From positions 1 to 32,130 of the forward strand of contig LVLI01000259.1 of the NCBI GenBank assembly GCA_001687465.1: DNA of 32,130 nucleotides. The letters run 5' to 3'. Under the pieces are notes generated by a model that worked only from the letters and a program-made list of their open reading frames with translations, did not search any database and was not told where the DNA came from. Below are positions 18,948-29,116 of this stretch, piece by piece. Position numbers and translations under genes: made by a program. The DNA is from Halocafeteria seosinensis (taxonomy: Eukaryota; Sar; Bigyra; Bicosoecida). Every line of letters starts with the position of its first letter. Within the stretch, counting starts at the first letter, position 1.

Positions 18948-20351
18948 ATGCGGCTTACTGTCCACCGAACTGGATGTCTGCTGCTGTCTGTTGCCATCAT
19001 GTGCACTGCCTCTGCGACAGCGACGACGGCATCCGAATACTATTACTACTACTATGATTATGATGACTACTGGGTGGATGACAATAACACGCCTGATGAT
19101 TTCAACTTCGATGATGATGCGTTTGACCACCTTAGCTCAGGCTGTATGAACTGTTTAGAAAAGGCATCTGGGGAATGCAACGGCCACCTTCCAAGCAGTG
19201 GAAGTAATTACGGTTCCGACTTGGTCAGTCCCGCCGCTTGTACCTGCTTGTGGGAAATGCAGGCCTGCTTAAGCGACCATTGCAATTTTCCGGGACAGGA
19301 AAGGTCCGAAGCCTACCTCCAGAACTCCATTCGTTGGGTCTGCAGCGCGCCGTTGTATCAACGCACACCTCAAATTGACGCTCCCCCTTCCGACGGCGAG
19401 TGCCGCTCGTGTCTGTCTGATTTCCCTGAGGTTCCCGAGGAAAACTGTGACAAATTTGGCGGGAAACCGAGTTGCTCCTGCGCCTTCTACAGCTGGACCG
19501 ATTTTCACTACGAAGACTTCGTTACGCGGGCAAGACGTCTCTATGGCTGCTCCCAAACTCCTCCGGAAGAATCGATGAGCGTCCAACCTGCCCAAGTATA
19601 TCTTGCCGGATTGACCCGCGGGGACCTAGAGCGAATGGGTCTAGCGGTGTTTATTGGGCGCTTTGAAAAAGATTTATACCGAGCGATTTGGGATGTATTA
19701 GGTGAGTTCTCTTCCTTAGAGGTTGTTGTTGCTGCTATTGACTTAGATGACGAGGGTGTAACGGTGGAGTTCGACGTCGAATACCGGACCACTCAACTTG
19801 CTTCTAATAGGCGTTTGGATGGTAGTAGAGCAATGACGGATCAGATCGAAGACCCTGAGCTGCGGAAGGCGTTCCTTGATACACATGCAAGCAAGTTGAG
19901 GGAGACTGGGTCCACGTCCATCGACTCCGATAAAAGCCGCGTCCAGAGCAAAGAGCACAGCGCTCGCGTTGAGACAAGTAGTGATCCTCCAGACGGTGTT
20001 TCATCTCCAGAGGATGACACGGAAGATCCTCCAGACGATGTTTTATCTCCAGAGGATAACCCGGAAGACGACGGGTCTGGGGCAGACTCTGGCGTTTCGC
20101 CCTCAGAAAAAGTAGCAATCGGCATCCCCGTCCTCGTGGGTGTGGGAGCCCTGCTAGCCGCACTCTATTATCGATATCGACTCCAGCAATCGCAGGCGAC
20201 TCGCAATAACACGGCAAATCGTACTGTGGCTTTCCAAAACCCCTTGTCGGAAGCCACAACACAGTGCTCAGCTGAGTCGACTCAGCCTACTGCTTCAACT
20301 CCCCCAGCGTATACGCCGCGATCCACAGAAACCTCAGTTTACTACGTTTAA
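18948..20351 (+). CDS. Type I membrane protein with Cys-rich ectodomain and PPxY tail
   Basis: A single exon of 467 aa. A signal peptide (LLLSVAIMCTASATA) is followed by a Tyr/Asp run (YYYYYYDYDDYW). Two related Cys-rich units follow (CMNCLEKASGEC ... CTCLWEMQAC ... C and CRSCLSDFPEVPEENC ... CSCAFYSW ... C), together about residues 65-205. Next comes a domain of about 70 residues (VYLAGLTRGDLERMGLAVFI ... LEVVVAAIDLDDEGVTVEFD), whose helix-strand pattern recalls SEA domains. An acidic Ser/Pro linker contains two 14-residue repeats (346-373). A membrane helix (AIGIPVLVGVGALLAALYY, about 388-408) precedes a Thr/Ser-rich cytoplasmic tail with PPAY near 452-455, a PPxY motif of the kind WW-domain ubiquitin ligases bind. 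It is likely a cell-surface protein; its ligand is unknown. Confidence 0.75.
   Translation: MRLTVHRTGCLLLSVAIMCTASATATTASEYYYYYYDYDDYWVDDNNTPDDFNFDDDAFDHLSSGCMNCLEKASGECNGHLPSSGSNYGSDLVSPAACTCLWEMQACLSDHCNFPGQERSEAYLQNSIRWVCSAPLYQRTPQIDAPPSDGECRSCLSDFPEVPEENCDKFGGKPSCSCAFYSWTDFHYEDFVTRARRLYGCSQTPPEESMSVQPAQVYLAGLTRGDLERMGLAVFIGRFEKDLYRAIWDVLGEFSSLEVVVAAIDLDDEGVTVEFDVEYRTTQLASNRRLDGSRAMTDQIEDPELRKAFLDTHASKLRETGSTSIDSDKSRVQSKEHSARVETSSDPPDGVSSPEDDTEDPPDDVLSPEDNPEDDGSGADSGVSPSEKVAIGIPVLVGVGALLAALYYRYRLQQSQATRNNTANRTVAFQNPLSEATTQCSAESTQPTASTPPAYTPRSTETSVYYV
19983..20066 (+). repeat. Two 42-bp in-frame tandem repeats
   Basis: The unit starting GATCCTCCAGACGGTGTTTC occurs at 19983-20024 and again at 20025-20066 with a few changes. 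It encodes DPPDGVSSPEDDTE and DPPDDVLSPEDNPE in the juxtamembrane linker, a recent in-frame duplication. Confidence 0.9.
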
Positions 20352-20973
20352 TCACCGGGTTGACTGTATCGAATATACACACTATTTACATAACAAGTAG
20401 GCACGCAACACCAAGCGCTCTATAGTAACGACGTCTCTAATCAACACGTGCGATTCGAGTCCCGAGTTCACTGAGCTTTCTCAGGGTTTACCGTCCCCCA
20501 ACAAGGCGTAGCGTAGCCTGCAGCAGACATGTCGAAGTCGTACTTCAGTCACCATGCCGAGCCCTATCACCACAAGCGTAGCAGTCACTATGCCTCACTC
20601 ATGATTCCCTACGTGTACAGCATGTACGTTGTATCATATCCATGATCCATTCATCATATGTATTCGAATTGCCATTTCATTATAAGTACTGCAGAATGAG
20701 TGATATACAGTACCAGGTGTCTGCCCTCCGTTTCCCGAAACCAACACGTTGAAACATACATAGCTTCCAGAGAACCCACAATCCAATGAACTCCAAAGCT
20801 GGATGGAATTTCAAAGGTATGCAAAGTAGACGTTGCCACAACGAACCTCACGAACTCAAACTTCACAACACAATGAACCCTCGCAAGCTTCTTGTATACT
20901 GTATCCCTCCCCTGGAATTTGTTAACCCCTGGGGCTGTGAAGGATTAGAAATAGTACGCGAAATGGATATGCC
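20352..20973. other. Intergenic region upstream of LRR gene
   Basis: About 620 bp. It contains repeat copy A (20737-20883) just upstream of the LRR start. No gene is supported. A tRNA-like T-arm at about 20450 lacks the rest of a cloverleaf. Confidence 0.45.
20737..20883 (+). repeat. Degenerate dispersed repeat, copy A
   Basis: It shares with 23221-23399, in the same order and orientation, GAAACCAACNCGTTG, CCACAATCCAATGAACT, CAATTTCAAAGG-like and CTTCACAACACAAT. Length differences are spread between these blocks. Read on the minus strand both copies stay largely open (FEI ... ), so they may derive from an old coding element. The pair brackets the LRR gene. Confidence 0.7.
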
Positions 20974-22611
20974 ATGGATTGCGCTAAAGCGCGTCTGCTC
21001 GAGTCGTACCTCCGATGGTACGCCCGCTTGTACAAGCCAACAGATCCTCTTTCGGAGGATGATGGAGTGTCGGAGCGTTTGCTGGAGGAGACGATCGCCT
21101 ACTGGGATGAGGTGTCCTCTCGGTTAAACGCCGAAGTGTTGCCTTGCAGTCACTACTCCTGGGCTCGCTGCAGCTTGGACGTCCCCCTCGAGAGCGTAGG
21201 GGACGCTGAGAACAAGCTAACTATCGCCTACCCGAATTTCAGTGGACAAGTGGTAATTCAAGGCGAAGATCCAGTTGGGGATATTTTGGGTTCGCTCCTT
21301 CCACACCTTGTCAAAATACGATGTTTGAAATTGGTCTTTACCGGGGAGACCTACTTTCGTGCGAGTGCTGGACTGGAGCAGCTATCCAACCTAACTTCAC
21401 TCACTGCAAGTAAACGAGTCCACCTCGAGGATAAGAACTTCGTTCATTTCTCAAACTTGAAGCACTTGGACATCTTCGGATGCAACCAATCAACAATCTC
21501 AGATGAAGCGTTTCATCATTTACGAAACCTGGAGTCCCTCAATATTTCCCACTGCGACCAGCCAACAATTACGGACGAAGCGTTTCGATACCTTGGTCAT
21601 TTGACGAGATTATGCATGGCCATGTGCGATCAAACCACTCTATCTGATTCTCTCTTTGCTTATCTATCGAAAATACGCTGGTTGGACATGAGATGGTGTT
21701 CCGGCTTACGCATTCTTGACACAAATTGTACGCAGTTGTCTGGCTTAATGTTCCTGGAAACACTGGAATGCAATCAGACAACTATGACTGACACGACGTT
21801 CTCGTACCTATCTGAAGTTACTTCGCTGAATATTGATGAGTATGCTCGAGCAAGATTCTCGGAGAATGCCTTCAGACACATGTCCAAACTTAAAATACTC
21901 AAAATTCGTCACATCTCAGAATTAAGTGATGAAACGTTTCGACATCTACCGAACATTTTAGAACTCTATCTGAAGGGCTGTAATAACGCCAGAATTTCAT
22001 CTGATGCATTTAAGTACATCCCACAACTGAAAGCGTTAACAATGAGAGATATTTCTGTTGGAAGTCCCACGATTAAGCACCTAGACAATCTAGAATACCT
22101 GGACGTGCGTGGCTGGAATCAGAGCTCTTTGGGCGATGCAGACATTCAGCCGCTATCCAATTTGATATCTTTGAACATAGGAGGCTGCACTCAACCAACA
22201 ATAACCGATGCAGCTTTTCAGCATTTGCAGTGTCTGAGAGAACTCGACATGGAGGGCTGTCATCAAACCACCATAACTGACGAAGCCTTTAGGAATTTGG
22301 GAAATCTAAGATTTTTGAATATATCGAGGTGCTCCCAAGAGACGATCACCTCACAGGCATTCGAGCACTTATCGCTGTTGACTCTGCTGAGTATGAATAG
22401 CTGTTCTCAATCGACTATCAGCGACGATGCATTCGTACACTTGCGTAGGCTCCGGCAATTGGAGATGGACTTTTGTGACCAATCGGCCATAACACCCGCA
22501 GGGTTTCGGCATCTACGGGAACTCAGACGGCTCTGTGCGTTGGGAATCCACCACCCGGTGTGTAGGGAAGACTTGCCCGACTTGACAAAACTGAGATCCC
22601 TAGAAGTTTAG
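20974..22611 (+). CDS. Leucine-rich-repeat protein, Cys-containing (RI/AMN1-like) repeats
   Basis: A single exon of 545 aa with no signal peptide or membrane segment. Residues 1 to about 110 are a non-repeat N-terminal part (MDCAKARLLESYLRWYARLY). From about 130 to the end there are some sixteen repeats of about 24 residues. They follow the pattern L..L..L.I..C.Q.TITDEAF.HL, for example LESLNISHCDQPTITDEAF and LRELDMEGCHQTTITDEAF. Cys-containing LRRs of this kind occur in F-box and AMN1-like adaptors and in many protist and giant-virus proteins. No F-box is evident in the N-terminal part, so a substrate-adaptor role is only a possibility. The near-identity of several repeats suggests recent unit duplication. 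The gene is bracketed by two direct repeat copies (20737-20883 and 23221-23399). Confidence 0.85.
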   Translation: MDCAKARLLESYLRWYARLYKPTDPLSEDDGVSERLLEETIAYWDEVSSRLNAEVLPCSHYSWARCSLDVPLESVGDAENKLTIAYPNFSGQVVIQGEDPVGDILGSLLPHLVKIRCLKLVFTGETYFRASAGLEQLSNLTSLTASKRVHLEDKNFVHFSNLKHLDIFGCNQSTISDEAFHHLRNLESLNISHCDQPTITDEAFRYLGHLTRLCMAMCDQTTLSDSLFAYLSKIRWLDMRWCSGLRILDTNCTQLSGLMFLETLECNQTTMTDTTFSYLSEVTSLNIDEYARARFSENAFRHMSKLKILKIRHISELSDETFRHLPNILELYLKGCNNARISSDAFKYIPQLKALTMRDISVGSPTIKHLDNLEYLDVRGWNQSSLGDADIQPLSNLISLNIGGCTQPTITDAAFQHLQCLRELDMEGCHQTTITDEAFRNLGNLRFLNISRCSQETITSQAFEHLSLLTLLSMNSCSQSTISDDAFVHLRRLRQLEMDFCDQSAITPAGFRHLRELRRLCALGIHHPVCREDLPDLTKLRSLEV

Positions 22612-23584
22612 AGGAAGCCAATCCCTTAGTGCACCATGTGTGGCAGGATACAACGCCTTATTGGTGACCTCATAAGATTATATAAGTGGCTGAGTGTGTG
22701 GTAGCATTGCCCCTGTTAGGAGAAATTAAGGTTACCTGCTAGCCCGTGAGGCGTGAACTCTTCCCGAAAACGACAAATTAACGCACCAGCTTTTAACTGT
22801 GACATGGCTTGATCTTCCGTGGTATTTTGTGCGTCTTTGTCTTTTCTAGCTGTTCTCATCCTATTTCAGGTGTTCAAACCAAGTTGCACTTGGTGGCACC
22901 ACGTCTCACGGGCTTAGTGCGGAAGACAGGCTGTCGTCGACAGCCGACTCATGATTCGATCGATCTCTAAAGATGTAGCCGTCATCGAATCAACAATATT
23001 CACTTCATATATGGGTACACTATAGAACAGTATTTATCACTCATGTTCACATTGCTACCGCTGGTGCATGTACCGGTATTGTCGAATACAGTATGGTCAC
23101 ACACACAAATGTGACAGATAGCCCACCGGCCGGGAAGTTGACCGCATCCTCTTAACGAGGAGCGGTATGGTTGTACGGTAGGTAGCAGTGACTCACTCTA
23201 CTGGTGAGGTGTATCACTCGGAAACCAACTCGTTGTAATATAGTTCGCAGAGAAGCCACAATCCAATGAACTTCATCATTGTACCGGTGGCAATTTCAAA
23301 GGGTACCAGTGGTACTATGGAGAAAGTGGATTCTCCGTTGCCCCAACTCAACGGAACTCTGGTTGCGAGCCCGAGCTTCACAACACAATAATCCCTCCTT
23401 AACGTCAGATGCACGGCGTACCGCCGCCCATGAGCGATATCATTGCATTGTCCACATCTATTTACTTTCATTTAGCTTGTCACGGTGTGGGAAATCGTCG
23501 GGGTGGTGCAGAAATCTGCCCTGAAACCTGCGTGGCCGTTAACGCAACCTCGGAAGGAGCAGTATTCTCATGCTTTAGGGGAGA
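22612..23584. other. Intergenic region between LRR gene and DRC7
   Basis: About 970 bp. It includes a 7-bp inverted repeat (GGCTGTC at 22929-22935 with GACAGCC at 22939-22945) and repeat copy B (23221-23399). I see no supported gene. Confidence 0.45.
23221..23399 (+). repeat. Degenerate dispersed repeat, copy B
   Basis: Same orientation and block order as copy A at 20737-20883. The best-conserved block is CCACAATCCAATGAACT. It is longer than copy A by roughly 30 bp, mainly in the middle. On the minus strand it lies in an open frame ending LLCELYYNELVSE. Confidence 0.7.
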
Positions 23585-26500
23585 ATGCAGGCCTCGGAGG
23601 AAAATGAAGCCCAGCAGAAAAAGGCACCCTCGCAGCCTGGTCGTCGTGGATCCAACGTGTTTGCGCTAAATGAGCCACTGGAACACAGTAACCGAACGGG
23701 AGGCGCCATCTGCACGGTACGTTGTGGCTGAAAACTCGATGTTAGCCCCATCTTGCCCTGTATGCACGTTTCCTCTGCTATTTTGCACTCCAGTTTGAAG
23801 GGCTGACGAATACAAAGTACGACAGAATTGCTGAATTGGACCAATCGAGCCTATTGCCGGCAGTGACTGACAACAACCAAAAAGAGGAGCTCTGCTTAGA
23901 GTATATCGAAAATTTTAGGGCCCAATTCCAACAGGTACGTATTTCTTGCAGTAACTGTGAGATTACAAGTTTGACCATATTGTGCACGTCATGCGTTCCA
24001 CTCTGCAGCTGTTCCCGGACCGAAAGCGCCCCTTCTTGACGGCCAAAAATGAGGCTGGGGTAGAGAAACTCGTGTGCACTTCGTTACACCCAACACAGTT
24101 ACCATATAAGGAGCTCTACCACTTGAGACCATGCGCACAATTTATCGCCAACTATCTCCGTTATGAACCGCTGGCAGATCCAACGTCGACTGTCAAATAT
24201 GTCTGCTCCCCGAACCTAATTTTGGGATGGCGAGTCGGGGACTGCTTCGATTTCTCTACAGTGTTGTGCTCACTCTTGTTGGGCAACGGATATGACGCTT
24301 ACTGTGTCTTAGGGACAGCCCCCAAGTGGATTACGCTGAGGGACACTCGTACACATGAATGTTCGTATGAATTACCAGCCCTCGAATTCGAGGATCCGGA
24401 CAAAGACGTACACGATGGCACCCTCTTCGACGGCCGGTATATTGCTGCCTCGGAAGAGCGATCTAGAGGGAAACGAAAAAATAAAGAAAAACAAATAGAT
24501 TTGAGCAATTCCAAGTATGCCCCTCCTCCTCCGCCATCGACGAAAAGCAAATATTTAGAATTGGTTGAGCAACAGAAACAGAAAGAGCAGGACGACAAAC
24601 AGGAAGAGGAAAACTACGAAAGCGATGCCGACGAGAGCGACGAAGATGAACGTGAAACCGTGGAGTACTTAAAAACAGTGTTCGACAGCGCCCACCAGCA
24701 GATGGCATCTTCGTACCGTCGGGGCTCCGTCTCGTCTCAAACTTTTCAACAAAGCGGACTGCCTGCACCATTTGGTACTCCAGACATGTCGTACGAAGAC
24801 CTTGAAAAGGAGGATCCGTTGGCAGGAGAAAGAGTGCATTGCTGGGTGCTAGTACGCGCGGGTCCCAGAGACGTCGCTGAGCATTTGTTTGTGGAGCCTA
24901 GTACGGGCCTAATCTATCCAGTGAAGGATGCTCCTTACTACTCAGTAGAAAGCATTTGGAATCAAAAGAATATTTGGATAAACATGCAACGACAAGTTCT
25001 TGTGCCTAGCGCAAAAGTTCCTGAAGCGTCCGAGGAAACCGATAAAGGAGCTACCGGTGTTCGACCCGAGTCTTCTGAAGATGATGTCGATGTCGACAAC
25101 CTCATCGAAGCTGGCTTATATGACCCTGAGGACCCAGCACCACTAAGGGAAGCTGCAGAGGAGGTGGTTAATCAGCCGCGGCTGAAGCTAACCGAAGATT
25201 ATAAGATTGTTAAAGAAAACACTGACGAGCCTGTAGAAGTATCGCATTCTGGTTCAGTAGCAGCCACGCAAAATGGGGAAAATGAGAAGACAAAAGATAA
25301 TGTGCAAGAGAATGAAGAGCAAGACTCGGAAGAGCGGAACAACTACGAGATTGAAGGGTTCCCAACAGTTGCAGGCCTATCTTACAAGCTCGATAATACT
25401 GACGATTGGGAATTTGTGTTTTTCCCCTACGAGCGAGAGGCTGCATCCGAGCGTAAAGAGGGCGAGGAAGAAGAGAAAGAACAGGAAGGAAACGAGGTGC
25501 TAGATCCTCCAATATCTTGGGCGCAGAAAGTTTCAATTTCTCGCAATGATTACGAGAAGCGATATGGCAATACCGGAAACCGTACAACTCTTTGGAGGAA
25601 ATCGAAGCTTCAGTTGTATGCCCCCTTGACGCATGCAGCCGGGTTGGAAGCCAGGCTCTTAGAATTTACTGATGCCACAAATATCTGCTTGCGCAAATCG
25701 ACGGAGATCTTTACTCATAGAAGGGACAAGTTAAGCAAGCGAGTAAAGCATCCCCTTGATGGTATAATTGAAGAGCATTTTGCGCCCGGTAGGAACGAGG
25801 GTCTCTGCTCAATTATAGATGAACAGGGGACTAGGAGGTTGACCAAATATTATGTGGACGCTCGTCTGGACGGCCTTTACGAGAGAGAAGAACAATACGG
25901 ACACAAGATCATGCTATGGTTCAGGAATCGCCGCGATCGCCTAACTTACCGCAGTGCGACACTCAAGGAGCAAATTGAAACATCCTCGAACGAGGAAGAC
26001 GGGCAGAAGGGAGTCGATATAGCTTTCTCTGTCTCGAATAAGATCCTAGACACTGAAGCTGGAACATATACAATTCGGAAGCTGGCTGAAAAATATGACC
26101 GCAATCCCGAGCTGGAGGCACATCGTAACATCAGAAAAATGTCCTATCATCTGGACGAGCAGACAATCCAAGTCTCTTACCATTATGCGAGTGGTCGTAT
26201 TACAGCGAACACCCGTGTGTATCACAAGAGCAGCAGTCCTCCAGGTCATATGGAAATGCTGACAGAAGATCCGTTTGCGCCCAAGCCCTCTGTAAGTACC
26301 CTCATCGTCGAGCAAAATCACACTCCTGTTCAACCATTTGTTTCATTTTTGCAGCAATTCGAAGTTGAGAAGGACTACCGAGCGGCTGTAGCTGCCGAAG
26401 GTGACTGCTACAATGGCTTACGTAGTGCTCAGAAGGATGCCGGTCAAATTACTTCGCTCCGACAGCAAGAGGAAAATTCAATACAGTTTGATTATAGCCC

Positions 26501-26984
26501 CTTTGAAATTGCAGCGGAGAAAGCCGGAGCTGCTGTTCCTCTAGAGGGCTCTGAGGAGAAAGGACAGGGAGAGGAAGGTGAAGAAATGGATTACTTGGCG
26601 CCTTTCTTACACGGCGTACAAGATTCAAATAATATGACTTATGACGAAGCCAAGTGGGTGAGGCAAGAAATGAGAAATACATTAGCTGAGCGGAAACAAG
26701 AGCGGGCGCGAATCATCCAGGCTAGGCTTGATGAAGAGAATATGGCCTTGCAGCGGAAACAAAGGGAATTTGCACGCAATCGTGATCAAGTCGAGGGTGC
26801 TGACGAAGAGTTTGAGCGTTACTGTGCTGAAGCAATGTTCCGCATTGGTATTCTCGAACAGAGACTGAAACGCCAGGACGAGATCCTTGCTGAGAAGCGC
26901 GTGCAGTTGGAGCAAAAATTCAGGCAGGATCCTCGTTTAGCCATCTTATACGGAGGAGGAGGTCAGAGAGAGGAAGATCAATAG
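23585..26984 (+). CDS. DRC7: DRC7 (CCDC135) nexin-dynein regulatory complex subunit
   Basis: Exons 23585-23716, 23794-23934, 24009-26291 and 26355-26984 (all phase 0) give 1061 aa. Conserved blocks include LEYIENFRAQFQQLFPDRKR, ELYHLRPCAQFIANYLRYEP, and the transglutaminase-like site GDCFDFSTVLCSLLLGNGYD with Cys near residue 170. HCWVLVRAG (His near 368) and LFVEPSTG follow, as in DRC7/CCDC135. The C-terminal part is helical (EEMDYLAPFL, MRNTLAERKQERARIIQARL). In known systems DRC7 links the regulatory complex to dyneins on the outer doublets. The protein is longer than the human one (874 aa) because of acidic low-complexity inserts near residues 205-240 and 360-500. The last intron (63 nt) has no stop and a length divisible by three, so retention would add 21 residues. 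Confidence 0.93.
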
Positions 26985-27355
26985 TAACAATTCCACGTAG
27001 ATGCGTTGGAATTCTTCAGCGCTTCGCTGAGAGTCGCTCCTTCCCCTCTTTGCATGAAGGAAGTGGTCTGATTCACCCTAATTTCCCCATCCACAGAGAC
27101 AAGTTGGGACACACTTTTCTTAGTAAGAAAAATGAACACTCATTTTATCTTTACAGTATGGTCTTCTTGGTGAAGTTGAAGTAGAGCCTCCAGTAGAGGT
27201 CAAGTTTTCGTTGCGGCCCCCGGGGCCCGGGCCGCCCAGGATATACTTGATACCCCATTTCCCGGTTCCCTGAGGGGTTGTTTGTCAGCATCACCACGGG
27301 GAGCGTGTACCCTGTCGTTTGTAGTATCGTGTATTGAAGTGATTGGGGGAAAAGA
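26985..27355. other. Intergenic region between DRC7 and Myb/SANT-like gene
   Basis: About 370 bp, containing a compact GC-rich block (27215-27239; overlapping CCCGGG and GGGCCC sites). That block falls in a possible small minus-strand gene at 27151-27291. Nothing else is evident. Confidence 0.4.
27151..27291 (-). CDS. Possible 46-aa small protein, unrecognised
   Basis: On the minus strand an ATG at 27291 opens MLTNNPSGNREMGYQVYPGR, then a Gly/Pro/Arg segment and LDLYWRLYFNFTKKTIL. The aromatic, basic C-terminus looks protein-like, and the frame accounts for the local GC-rich block. The frame also extends upstream into the start of the divergent gene, so the true 5' end is uncertain. No family is recognised. 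Confidence 0.22.
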   Translation of the reverse strand: MLTNNPSGNREMGYQVYPGRPGPRGPQRKLDLYWRLYFNFTKKTIL

Positions 27356-28966
27356 ATGTCTGTATGGACAGATGAAGGCCTGGGCATCATGCTCGATTTA
27401 CGAGCGCAATGGGACGAAGACTTTGATAAAGTGACTGGGCGTGGAAGTGCTCGAAAATGTATTCAATTGAGCAATGGATTCACGGCGCAGAACCAGCTGG
27501 GGTTGTGGAAGCTATTCACGCAGGAAATGAAGCGTCTACATCCTCAGGAAGTGTTTGTAAAAGACGTGGAAACGGGAAGGAAAGTGGATGTAACCCAGTA
27601 AGTTTGAGACTTGCCTTCCTCCTTCCCTTTAGTGGAAGGAAGGGAGGTGAAATGAAGCAAAGCAAGTTATGACGAACACAAGAGATGTATGGAAACTTGT
27701 TTTTGCAGTACCCAATGCTCGAATAAGTTCTACAATATCCATGCGCGACTCTTCAAAGTAAGTGCTGTTGCTTCGTCTGATATTCCGAAGGGATTTATTC
27801 ATGGTCCTGATCCTTGTGTACAGAGCACTGCCGAACAAGTCCTTCTGAAAAAGAAGTCGCTTCCGTTCTATCTCTACTCTCCAAAGATCTTGTTTAGTCT
27901 CCTGGGTCATACTCGAGCCAGTGGATTCCCGGAACCCACCAGTGAACGAATCCCTTACCTGAAGAGCAGATTAGGCGCCAAAGCTATACTAGAGTTCATC
28001 CGAAACAATCTAAATTTGGAGGAGAAGGAGTTCAAAACGGAAACAGGGACAACTCAAATATCCTTGGAAACTGTGGAGAGGATCCTTCTGGACTACTTCA
28101 CACTGCGCCAATACATGATTGAAAATAATGTGTCCGCAAAGGACGATACCATGGATGAGTGGCTTCAGCTCATTAGGGATTCTAATATATCGTTAGATGG
28201 AACCACCTTGCCAACATTCACGGAGCCTGCAAAAAGGCGATCAGAACCTTCGTTTGATCGCTTCGCAGATGACGACAGTGTCGTCACAAGCAACAGCGTG
28301 TCGGATCGAAAACGCAGGGCAGCTTCCTTACAGGTCAATTTCCCAGGCGATGATGCTGCTAGCTTCAGTGATGAGGAAGATTCGGTGGATGGTCGAATGA
28401 ACGATGACGGCGGTTACGGTGGTATCAGGCCGGTGAACGCCAAAGTGAGGCGGATGAACAACCACACGCCTAATAGTTCTCACGGTATCAAACGACAAAC
28501 TCCAGCAAATCATATGTACCTTGTCTTTGACAAATATCCGCTGCTGAATATCGTCGCAAAGGGGGAGAATTTTCCAGCGTATCAAAATGTTGATACTAGT
28601 GATGAAATTCCGACGGCCAAAGTCGATCCATGTGAGCGGTAAGTCCCTATCTTTACGGAGAATGTAGTTGTCAAATTCTTTCATCACTTCCAAAGAGTCC
28701 TTTCCTGCAGGCTCTCAGAAGTTTTACTGTATGTTATCAAGATGGATAATTCCTTCACTAAGCGCCAGCGAGAGCTTCTAATCCTCGCTGAAACGGCTTT
28801 GCATTTTCCCAAGTATAAACCTTTGTTTCGAGCTGCAGCATTCCTTGCGTGCTCCGATGGCAAGTATATGGATATTCCCTCGTTCCTCAGTGTCATCTCT
28901 GAACGGTTTGATCAGTTCAACATCTCGTTTAAGAGCATCGCAGACGACCTGCATCGCGTAAACTGA
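27356..28966 (+). CDS. Myb/SANT-like (trihelix-type) DNA-binding protein
   Basis: Exons 27356-27597, 27709-27757, 27824-28638 and 28711-28966 give 453 aa. The N-terminal ~97 residues (WTDEGLGIMLDLRAQW ... LGLWKLFTQEMKRLHP ... VTHTQCSNKFYNIHARLFK) have the W...L, W..+ and QCxNKFxxL...FK pattern of Myb/SANT-like domains found in trihelix factors and transposase-derived regulators. The middle is disordered and Ser/Asp-rich (DDDSVVTSNSVSDRKRRAAS). The C-terminal part is helical (RQRELLILAETALHFPKY). Family assignment is moderate and rests on pattern only. The second intron (27758-27823, 66 nt) is stop-free and divisible by three. The 3' end may be longer: GTAAAC at 28958 can splice to 29117, replacing VN-stop with a basic/acidic tail (see next entry). 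Confidence 0.62.
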
Positions 28967-29116
28967 CTAATTAATGTACAATATGAATAATTAGAGCACC
29001 TATAACAACAACGTTTAGGCAACAGTTGGTACAAATCCACTTCTTAGACAGTTTCATTTGAATGTCAGGCCTCCATTAGGGTGAATTGATTAGTTGTCGC
29101 TCGTTGTAGATTGTAG

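Noticed and set aside
20440-20465. tRNA-like T-arm (GATTCGAGTCC)
   Set aside because: It resembles a B box, but no A box, acceptor stem or anticodon arm could be paired upstream.
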